The position numbers were made by a program, and so were the translations under genes. A DNA stretch of 64,000 nt from assembly GCA_034509425.1 (NCBI GenBank), contig JAVTVJ010000441.1:186001-250000 (forward strand), in the 5' to 3' direction. The notes beneath the pieces were generated by a model. It ran no database searches. It worked only from the letters and a program-made list of their open reading frames with translations, and was not told the DNA's origin. Position 1 is the first letter of the stretch. Every line of letters begins with the position of its first letter. Positions 36,516 through 43,758 of this stretch are shown one piece after another. Source of the stretch: Eopsaltria australis. Lineage: Eukaryota; Chordata; Aves; Passeriformes; Petroicidae.

Positions 36516-37720
36516 TTACAGCATTTGTTTATGTTCTAAAAACAGAATGTTGGCCCGTTCCAGACGGGTCTGGATAAAAGAGACTAGTTTTTTCAGCAGG
36601 CATGGTCCAAAGGTAAAAGCTAAAAACAACATTGCCAATGGACCTACCAAGGCGGAAATTAGTGTGGTGAGCCATGGTGATTGATTGAACCAGGACTCAA
36701 ACCAGCTCTGTTGGGCTTCCCTGTCTTTCTGTCTCCGAGCTAGCCTATCTCGGAGCTCTGCCATGGAGTCTCTGACGACTCCTGTGTGGTCTGCATAAAA
36801 GCAGCATTTCTCTTTCAAGGCGGCACACAAGCCTCTTTGCTGCATGAACAAGAGGTCTAATCCTCGCCTGTTCTGCAAGACCACTTCTGAGAGTGAAGAA
36901 ACTGATTTCTCTAGAAAGGAAATGGATTTCTCGATCCTCTGCAAGTCTTCATCGATGGTCATTTGTAGCTGAGACAGTCCTTGGTGTCGGGTCGCAAGAG
37001 CTGAGACACCCGTGGCCGTTCCGGCTGCTCCCAGGCCGAGCAGCATTGCAATAGTTACACCTGTTAACAGTTCTCTTTTGTGGAGCCGGTTGGGTTTCTC
37101 AAGAAGGTGGTACATCTCTTCGTCTGTATGGTACAGGACCCTAGGAACAATTAGAACTTGGACACAAAAGTCAGTGGAATCATTGAATTTGGCAAGAGAC
37201 ACACAAGGACTCACTCCAGATCGCTGACAAACCCACATCCCAGATGCGGATGGAACCACCCACTTATTCTTTCTGTTGGGCTTGACAACTTTGGTGCAGA
37301 TGTTGCCTTCTTTTGCTAAGGTTGCATTGCCAAAACATCTGCCTTGACCCGTGACTTGACTCAGGGTGATTCTTCTGCGGGGAGTATCCCACCTGCACTG
37401 GTGAGGGGAGTCGGCTGTGGAGTAACTGAAGGGGATATCTAAAGCAATTCCTTCGTAGAAGGGGGGTTTGACATCATAGCAAAGCTAGCAGGAATCAGTT
37501 AGGTTCGGGTTGGATTCGTTCAGGGAAAGAAAGGTAGCTTCTAACATACGAAATGAAGTGTTATAGTTACCAACTGGGTGCTTTTCTACGCCCGGGATGG
37601 CTCTCCCACACCATTCACTGGGGGGGCTTCGGTAAATTGCCAATGCTGTGGCCAATGTGCTTGGGGAATAATTGTACAATCTGAACCCGTGTCTGCTCAA
37701 AACTGAAGCCCTATGACGTG
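36516..37720 (-). pseudogene. env: Provirus C env (surface remnant and transmembrane subunit), broken
   Basis: This is the envelope glycoprotein, which in an intact virus mediates receptor binding and fusion. The 5' part is a short surface-subunit remnant with several N-x-S/T sequons, in frame with the upstream gag frame. It ends at an in-frame TAG (37485-37487) lying inside a C-x-x-C-like spot. The open part 36516-37259 (247 codons, no ATG at its 5' edge) holds the end of the surface subunit and the transmembrane subunit: a basic cleavage-site-like KR near residue 61, a hydrophobic Gly/Ala-rich fusion peptide (about 64-88), heptad repeats (about 95-130), a C-x6-C-C motif at 145-153, and a membrane span near 195-222. 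C-x6-C-C marks gamma/type D Env. The surface region is too short to be complete. Confidence 0.82.
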
Positions 37721-40133
37721 GGGATCTTGACTGCCATAGAGGTGGCATGTCCCCCACACTATCAGGGGCTCTTTCCCTACTTTCATGGCCAGGGCCACCC
37801 AGGGGTTCCGCTCTGGGACGCCCCCTGCTGGCCCTGTGGCACAAGTGCGGCTTGTGGCTGTGGTGGGTGCAATGGTGCTGCTGGCGGTGCTGTGAAACTC
37901 TGCATTTGCACCGTTTGTGTGGGTGCAGGACTGGCTGTCTCCTGCGGGGGCATAGGGAATGAGGGCCCCCCGCCCCACTGGGGGTTGGCATAGACGGGCC
38001 GCCTTGCATTCGCAGCGGGAGGAGGCTGGGTGCGGCCCGCATGCCCCCTCCCCCTCCCGTTTCCCGGGGTCGGGATCTGCATTCCTTAGCGAAGTGTCCC
38101 TTCTTCCCGCAGCTCCAGCAGAGCCCTCTCACACGCGCTTGAGATGGAGGCCCCGCCGGGGGAGGCTGGGATTTGTGGGGACAGCCCGTTGCGATGTGGC
38201 CTGCCTGTCCACATTTGAAGCACGCCATTGCACTAGTTAGATCACGTACGACAGCCTGAAAAGGGGTTAGCTGTTCTTCCCTAACTACATGTTTGATCAT
38301 ATCAGCCAGGCTGGCTCCTATTGGAACAGAGCGCAAGATTTCTTTGGTAATAGTGTTACTTTGTTGCCGCAAGCAGTCTGCTACAACGGGTCTTTTTGCC
38401 GCCGCAGGCAGGGTAGAGGCGTCTACTGCTGCCTGCAGGTGGTCCACAAACTTTGTGAAGCTTTCACTTTCTGTTTGCTTTATGGTAGACCATGGTGAAG
38501 GCTTAGCTACCACCTGAGATGCAGCACGAATGGCTTCTCTGGCAGTTCGGGTTGTGGCCTTGACTTCCTCAGCTCGCAATTGTGCAGCTTGCTGCTGAGG
38601 TGTAATCATCTCATCATGTTTCCCTGTCAGCCTAGATAAACTCGAGCTATGCAGTGGTTGCCCTGCCCCAGAGGACTGGGCTAATAGGCTCGCACAATTG
38701 TCTGTCCATTCCTGTTTAAAAACAATCATTCCTGCCCCATCAAAAATCATGCGACCTATTTGTCTAATATCAAAGGGGAGCAGGTTCTCATTGCTAAAAA
38801 GGCCGTCTATGAGAGTAGAAACAATGATAGAATCCATCCCCTTTTCTGAGATTGTTTTGACAATCGTTTGTATATCTTTGGGGTTTATTGGGTCATATAC
38901 TTGTTGTTGGTTTCCGTTTTGCCCGGTGGTTCTCACCGGGAAAGCATGGACTGCGGCTGAGGGCACCCATTCTGCACAAGCCATTTTTATCTTTTCCCAG
39001 TCGGTGAATTTGTATTGTGATTGCTTTCTGGCGTAATTTAAAACTTTATTCGTTTTCATTTCAAATTGTGATAGCTCTGCTTCTTCTGACTCTGTGTCCC
39101 CGTCAGTTTCTGATAACTCAGCAGAGCTAGCGGAGCTGTTGTCGGACTCAGAGCCAGAAGTCGACTGCCAGAGCACTTCCGGGATTCCGTGCCTTTTGTC
39201 ACGGCTCCGACCCCGCTCTTCCCCCTGGGGGCGGTGCCGGTCCCGCCCCCTGGGCTTGCCCTGCCTCCCGTAAGGGGAGGGCTCTCCTTTAAATGCTAAT
39301 GGTATTGAGCACGGCTCTTGACTGGGCATGCGCTCTCTGCCGCTCTCCCGTGCCCGCGCGTTTGCAGCTCTTTCTTCCCACGCATGCGCAGCAGCGAACA
39401 CTCGCAGTCTTTGTTCGTTCCCGCCGGTGAAACCTTGGCCCCGCCCATCTCCTTGGTCGCCCGCGCCATTTTGAACTGCATAGGGCGGGGGAGAGGGGTT
39501 CACCCGCGCTCCTTCTCTAGCTGCCCTCTCGGTTTCCCTGGCTTCGGTTGCCAATTCCTCCCAAAAAGATCGCACGGATTGTTGTGCTTCCAGTGTTGGA
39601 TCGCTAACCGGCGGCGGAGGGATGGGTGGGTAAACCGCGGATGTTTGGGAAGTTTCTGCGGCAGGGGGTGGATCCGGCGGGCTCGGCGGAAGGGTCGGGA
39701 GGTTTTCTGGGGGCCCCGGGGCGTTTGGATTCGGGTCCGGGGAGGAGGGAAGCGCGCCCAGTCCTCGCAAACCCCCGCTCTCAGATAGACCGCTCTCGGG
39801 GTCTGTCTGCGTCATTGCTCCCACCCCCAGCTTAGGAGTAGCTAATAAACATGCACGTGCAGCTTTCCAAGTCTCCTGTTGTTCCAGCGCTCGGCGTAAA
39901 GCCGTTTCTACTTTCCCCCACGCTTTGAGACTTTTTCTGCTGCCCGAGACTTTAGTTTCTTCTGCTAAAACATTGGTACATTTCTCCCACACCTCTGGGT
40001 GTAATATTTCTGCTGGACGCTCAATCGCCCCAAGCTCCAGGAGTTTTGCAATAGCAATATAAAAATCCTTGAGCTTACACTTAATACCCCACTGCTTATA
40101 AAGTAGACTCACGACCTTTGCAACGGTTTCCAT
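37485..40133 (-). CDS. gag: Provirus C gag, open frame running into env
   Basis: An 882-codon open frame starts at ATG 40133, about 130 bp after the 5' LTR. Residues 1-100 look like a helical matrix domain of the alpha/beta-retrovirus kind (by eye). A Pro-rich stretch (130-180) and a PPPY late-domain motif (215-218) follow. Then come an Arg-rich region (about 260-315) and an acidic Ser-rich region (325-355). Capsid spans about 390-630, with a major-homology-like segment near 555-600. Two CCHC zinc knuckles lie at 638-651 and 672-685. After about residue 690 the composition changes and the likely native Pro/Gln-rich C terminus is read in another frame (37783-38082). The same frame then enters the env remnant. 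Gag to the knuckles looks intact; the tail is a deletion product. Any protein made would lack protease, so it would stay unprocessed (inference). Confidence 0.8.
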   Translation of the reverse strand: METVAKVVSLLYKQWGIKCKLKDFYIAIAKLLELGAIERPAEILHPEVWEKCTNVLAEETKVSGSRKSLKAWGKVETALRRALEQQETWKAARACLLATPKLGVGAMTQTDPESGLSESGGLRGLGALPSSPDPNPNAPGPPENLPTLPPSPPDPPPAAETSQTSAVYPPIPPPPVSDPTLEAQQSVRSFWEELATEARETERAAREGARVNPSPPPYAVQNGAGDQGDGRGQGFTGGNEQRLRVFAAAHAWEERAANARARESGRERMPSQEPCSIPLAFKGEPSPYGRQGKPRGRDRHRPQGEERGRSRDKRHGIPEVLWQSTSGSESDNSSASSAELSETDGDTESEEAELSQFEMKTNKVLNYARKQSQYKFTDWEKIKMACAEWVPSAAVHAFPVRTTGQNGNQQQVYDPINPKDIQTIVKTISEKGMDSIIVSTLIDGLFSNENLLPFDIRQIGRMIFDGAGMIVFKQEWTDNCASLLAQSSGAGQPLHSSSLSRLTGKHDEMITPQQQAAQLRAEEVKATTRTAREAIRAASQVVAKPSPWSTIKQTESESFTKFVDHLQAAVDASTLPAAAKRPVVADCLRQQSNTITKEILRSVPIGASLADMIKHVVREEQLTPFQAVVRDLTSAMACFKCGQAGHIATGCPHKSQPPPAGPPSQARVRGLCWSCGKKGHFAKECRSRPRETGGGGGMRAAPSLLPLRMQGGPSMPTPSGAGGPHSLCPRRRQPVLHPHKRCKCRVSQHRQQHHCTHHSHKPHLCHRASRGRPRAEPLGGPGHESRERAPDSVGDMPPLWQSRSPRHRASVLSRHGFRLYNYSPSTLATALAIYRSPPSEWCGRAIPGVEKHPVGNYNTSFRMLEATFLSLNESNPNLTDSC

Positions 40134-40241
40134 AGTAACCGCGGGTCCTTGGGGACGTCTCCCCCACCTGAAGTCAGCTTCGCTGCTTAGGCCGCTGTCT
40201 CTTGTCCAGGCGAATCCCGTAGCCCGAGCTCCTCTTCTTCT

Positions 40242-40259
40242 TCCCGGGTTTCGGCACCA
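40242..40259 (-). promoter_or_regulatory. Provirus C primer binding site (tRNA-Phe)
   Basis: On the minus strand TGGTGCCGAAACCCGGGA starts 3 bp inside the 5' LTR. It is the classic site complementary to the 3' end of tRNA-Phe, as used by some class II elements. Confidence 0.85.
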
Positions 40260-40262
40260 CTA

Positions 40263-40615
40263 TGTTGCCTTCTTGCTATGAAGGCAAGGCGACCTGGTTC
40301 AAGAACGACAGCACGGTAGCTCGGCCTCACCCGAGCCACTCGGGCCACGACTCACAGACACCAATGTGGTGGATGGTCAAATGGCCTTTATTATCTTATC
40401 TCATGAGGTTAAATAATCTAGGGGGCTTCACTACGTCAGAAAGGGGACGGTGGGATAGCTAGGGTTAGTAAGGAGTGGAAAACTACTGGGTTAGGAGGGG
40501 TTGCATACTTTGGGTGATCTGTTATCATGCAGGAAGGAAGGGAGGAGAATTCCATGCTGCCCTTGCTTTCCGTCACATCGCGAGATCTTCCGTCCGCCTG
40601 TCCCTATCTACCACA
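40263..40615 (-). repeat. Provirus C 5' LTR
   Basis: The LTR is 353 bp with AATAAA on the minus strand at 40387-40392. It drives the gag frame beginning at 40133. One mismatch to the 3' LTR was found over its whole length. Confidence 0.93.
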
Positions 40616-40770
40616 GTTCCCACGTACCTTGATGGCATCAGGGTACATTGAGCGCCGGTGTCAACCAAAGCCGTGTATCTTTGTGGGTCAGATGTGCCAG
40701 GCCATCGGATCCACACAGTCTAATAGATCCGGTTGTCCCTTTCTTCTACCTGGCTAGAGGCAGGGCCCCT
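40616..40770 (-). pseudogene. pro: Provirus B protease, 5' part with active site
   Basis: The segment holds the phrase D-T-G-A (near 40650-40665 on the minus strand) followed by QCTLMPS, as in provirus A. It is cut off by provirus C at 40616. A further in-frame TAG lies about 12 codons into the region. It is in frame with gag across the UAG at 40771-40773. Confidence 0.8.
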
Positions 40771-42450
40771 CTATTCCTGATCGTGGTACATGTTGCTCTC
40801 TTCCTGTAAATATGTTCTTGAGGTCCCTTCAAGAGGATCGGTCATATCATCATTCCTATACTGTTCTGAGTTCTGTCCACAAGAGACCGGAGCAGCATTG
40901 ACTCTAGGTGGGCTCCTTGTGGTAGCTGTTCCTCTTTTCAGTTCACGTACTCAGGCTGCTAAGGAAGAGGTGGGTTTTCTGTCCCACTTTCTCATGTCTT
41001 CTCCATGCTCCTGAAGGAAAAACCAGAGGTTACCTCGTGGAGTGTATCTCCTTTCTCTGGCTGGGGAATGTTGGCTCTTAATAGCAGAGACCTTTGTTGG
41101 TTCTGGCGAGATGTGGTGAATTTCTTGCTTCAGCTCCATTCTGAGTTTCTCTTCCAAGTTCCGGACGTGCTCAGCCAGCTGTGTTTCCACAGATGAGACA
41201 TGGGTGCGAAATGGGGCAGTGACAGTGTCCTCATAAATTCTTAGTTTGTTGACGAGTACTCCCACCTTGTCCGCTCCTTCCCTCCATTGCAGTGTTGCTA
41301 GGTAACGGGAGTATATCTCTGGTCTAAGCCGTGCGAATCTCAACCACATCTGTGACGTGCATTGGACATCATCTGGGTTCTTAGGGAATCTCTCATCTTC
41401 TGAGAAAATGATCTCCATCACGGCCAATTCTCTCAGGCATCGGATACCTTGTTCCATTGTGCTCCATTTTCCTTGGTGCACCTGGAGGTCTTCTTTACAA
41501 AGGTATCTGTCCCTTACGCTTGCCAGCAGTCGCCGCCAGAGGCTGAGTGTTTCTTGGGTTTTCCCGATCCCCTGGTCAATGACCACATCCTGGGTCAGGG
41601 ATCCAAGTTGCCTGGCCTCACTTCCATCTAGCATGGTGTCATTGGCTGCGGCGTCCCAGATGCGAAGCAGCCAGGTCAGGATGGATTCATTTGTCCGGCG
41701 GGTGAACTCCCTCCGTAGGTCACGCAACTCACCCAGAGATAAAGAGTGAGTGATGATCTCTGGCTCCGTCTCTTCTGCTTGGTGCGAAGGTCCAGCCTCC
41801 TCCTCATTGGTCACTGTGCGGGCTGATTTGCTCCTGGTTTTCTTTTTCTGAAGGGGGGCAACTGCTACTGGCTTAGGCTGTTCTGGCTTGGTGATGGCTT
41901 GTGTGGAGACTCTGTCGTTTCTTTCAGTCTCTTTTTCCTCTATGACAGTTTGTTTAGATATGGTGCCTGTTGTTCTGCTGCTTTTCTTGTCCTCGTCCTG
42001 AGGATACTGTGCAGCATCGAGCATTGTTCTGACTCTAAGCATGGTGTACACAGTGCAGGCTGTACAAAGAAGGCAAAGCAGAACTGACAGCAAGATTATA
42101 CCATCTTTGACATCCAAAGGGAGCTCAATATTTTCAAAAACTGTTGTGTCAGGTCTGAAAGGCTGAAAGAAACCACTCTCTACTCTTTCCCCTAGGGGCT
42201 GGGTGCGATTGTTGAGGAGGCCCCAGATGTAACAGCCCATACCAGGACAAGCAAACAAAATTGAGTATATATTCCGAATGGTGTTCATTGCCTTGGAGGT
42301 TATCATGCAATAGACATAGTAAACTAGTAAAGCAATTTTTATACGATACCCCGGCCTACACAGGAGCATTACCACAGGCAGGTAATTCCCTGTCTGCGGA
42401 AATATATACAGAGCAAGGTACAGGACACATGTAAGTATGTTGAGTATCAT
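40771..42450 (-). pseudogene. gag: Provirus B gag with several membrane spans
   Basis: The frame starts at ATG 42450; an upstream TTG would add nine codons. The N-terminal 135 residues contain several hydrophobic segments (about 1-17, 38-52, 59-76, 112-133) and one N-R-T sequon. A Lys/Arg-rich and acidic linker leads to the conserved core also found in A (WLLR-WD, EARQLGSL, LWRRLLASV, LRELAVMEIIF). A coiled-coil-like stretch follows near residue 450. No CCHC knuckle is seen. The frame is open for about 500 codons to a private TGA (40951-40953) and then runs on to a TAG at 40771-40773, at the same place as A's gag stop. It is much better preserved than B's pol. Confidence 0.8.
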
Positions 42451-42507
42451 GGTGAATAGGTGGCTTCTAGAACACAAAATTGTAATTCTGACTTTCCTCA
42501 GGGCCTG

Positions 42508-42525
42508 GCCTCACGTTGGGTGCCA
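42508..42525 (-). promoter_or_regulatory. Provirus B primer binding site (Lys-like)
   Basis: On the minus strand TGGCACCCAACGTGAGGC starts 5 bp inside the 5' LTR. It resembles the tRNA-Lys type site and differs from A's site by a missing G and one change. Confidence 0.65.
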
Positions 42526-42530
42526 AAAAA

Positions 42531-43203
42531 TGTGGTAGTTTGAAAGCAAATCAGTGAGAGGCTCAAAGTCAGAACTACAATTTAATAGGAAAAATGTAGT
42601 AATACAAAAAAAGAAAAAAAAAGGAAACCACTGACAGAGTCAGAATACAACCTGACACCCTGTCGGTCAGGGTGTTGGTAGTAGTCCACTTAGAAGGTGG
42701 TTGCAGTCCTCTGGGAGTGATAGATGCGGTTCTGTTGAAGCAATGATCCTGTGAAAGGAGTAGTTCTCCTCTGAAGGTCCAGTGGTGGTGTAGAAGGGTC
42801 TGGTCTTCCTTTGGGAACCTCGTGGGAAAAGCTGCCTATAGTGCTTCAAATCTCAGTTTATATGCAGATCGGGATACATTGGTTCTTCCCCCTGGGCGGG
42901 GCATCTCACAATGGGATGATGAGCCACTATCTGCAATGTTTGGGGTGAGTAAAGTGCCCATCTGGCTCCAACGACTGGCCCATTAGCAAACCATTCTGCG
43001 GCCATCAGGAACACTGCCACGCCTGGCCCTAACGACTGGCCTATTAGCAAACCGTTCTGCGGCCATCAGGAACACTGCCACGCCTGGCCCTAACGACTGG
43101 CCTATTAGCAAACCGTTCTGCGGCTATCAGGAACACTGCCACGCCCGGCCCCCAGCATCCCACGAAGATGGTGATAGAATACATACCATTGTAACTTAAG
43201 ACA
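42531..43203 (-). repeat. Provirus B 5' LTR
   Basis: The LTR is 673 bp. On the minus strand a TATA-like box (GCATATAAAC) lies near 42856-42865 and an ATTAAA signal near the end. It holds three copies of the 61-bp U3 unit (starting 42970, 43031 and 43092), against two in the 3' LTR. Confidence 0.9.
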
Positions 43204-43208
43204 AGCTC

Positions 43209-43753
43209 ACAGGCCTTACACTGCTGTACTTTGCTTTGGTAGCTGGCATTCATAACAGAGCAGTGTTTTGGCTACTGCCAAGCTGTGCTGTCCCTCTGAC
43301 ATTCCTTCCCCCACTGAAGGGGATGGGAGGGGGGCAAGATCCTGGGAGGGGACACCAGCAGGCCAGCTGACCCCAGTCAGCCAAAGGGATATTCCATACC
43401 ATATGACATCAGCTCAGATATATAAGGGAAGGAAGAGAGGAGGAGGAGGAGGCACTCAGGGCTGGTCCATGTTTGCCTCCTTGAACAACCGTCACGCGTG
43501 CTGAAGCCCTGCTTCCCAGAAAGTGTCCGGACATCGCTACTGATGGGAAGTAGAGATTGACTGTTTTCCCTTCTGCTCTTGCGCGCGCAACTCTCAGCGT
43601 GCTTGTTCTATTTTTTTCCCCGCTGTAATAAAACTGCCTTTAGTCACCCTGATAGTCTTTTTCAATATTATCCTCTCCCCTCTCCCAGCGAGAGCGGGAG
43701 TGACAGAGTGACTGAGTGGGCACCTGGCACCTAGCCGGGGTCAACCCACGACA
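43209..43753 (+). repeat. Provirus A 3' LTR, remaining 545 bp
   Basis: The segment continues the LTR sequence exactly where 32246 stops. It keeps a TATA box near 43419 and AATAAA at 43627-43632, so its core promoter and polyadenylation signal survived the nested insertion. Compared with the 5' LTR it has a few short insertions and about 5% base differences. Confidence 0.92.
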
Positions 43754-43758
43754 CGAGG

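Larger units (their letters stand above)
35998..40615 (-). mobile_element. Provirus C: young pol-less class II-type element nested in B
   Basis: C is inserted in the protease gene of B with a perfect 6-bp duplication GTTCCC (35992-35997 and 40616-40621). It has 353-bp LTRs at 40263-40615 (5') and 35998-36350 (3'), a tRNA-Phe primer site, a long gag frame and a broken env. At 4618 bp it is too short for a complete provirus: gag passes almost directly into env and no pro or pol motif is seen. The two LTRs differ at one base (36287 versus 40552), so the insertion is recent. The 6-bp duplication fits class II ERVs, while the Env transmembrane subunit is of the gammaretrovirus/type D kind. Confidence 0.92.
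32247..43203 (-). mobile_element. Provirus B: env-less ERVL-like element nested in A, itself split by C
   Basis: B is inserted into the 3' LTR of A with a perfect 5-bp duplication AGCTC (32242-32246 and 43204-43208). It lies on the minus strand: 5' LTR 42531-43203, primer site, gag, pro, pol, and 3' LTR 32247-32865. Without provirus C it is about 6.3 kb. It has no env. Its gag-pro-pol resembles A's in order and motifs, but its LTR is unrelated to A's by eye. The LTRs differ at about 2.5% of alignable sites plus one tandem-repeat unit. Many stops make it non-coding. Confidence 0.9.
26263..43753 (+). mobile_element. Provirus A: env-less ERVL-like element, split by a nested provirus
   Basis: The 5' LTR (26263-26821) and the 3' LTR (32219-32246 plus 43209-43753) enclose gag, pro and pol on the + strand. 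The flanks are CAAGG (26258-26262) and CGAGG (43754-43758), a 5-bp duplication with one difference of the CpG-decay type. Without its insert, A is about 6.5 kb. About 320 bp lie between the end of integrase and the 3' LTR, with no env. The lack of env, the Gag without zinc knuckles and the 5-bp duplication fit class III (ERVL/spuma-related) elements, while the primer site looks Lys-like. All genes carry stops. The LTRs differ at roughly 5% of sites by eye, so A is the oldest layer of the nest. Confidence 0.9.

Noticed and set aside
38059..38065. GGGAAAC heptamer on the minus strand near the end of C gag as a -1 frameshift site
   Set aside because: The heptamer is not in the required phase relative to the gag frame, and no pro-pol follows in this copy.
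32241..43209. A 6-bp duplication AAGCTC for B
   Set aside because: B's LTR ends in AAGACA, so the extra A belongs to the LTR. The duplication is the 5-bp AGCTC, in line with A's family.
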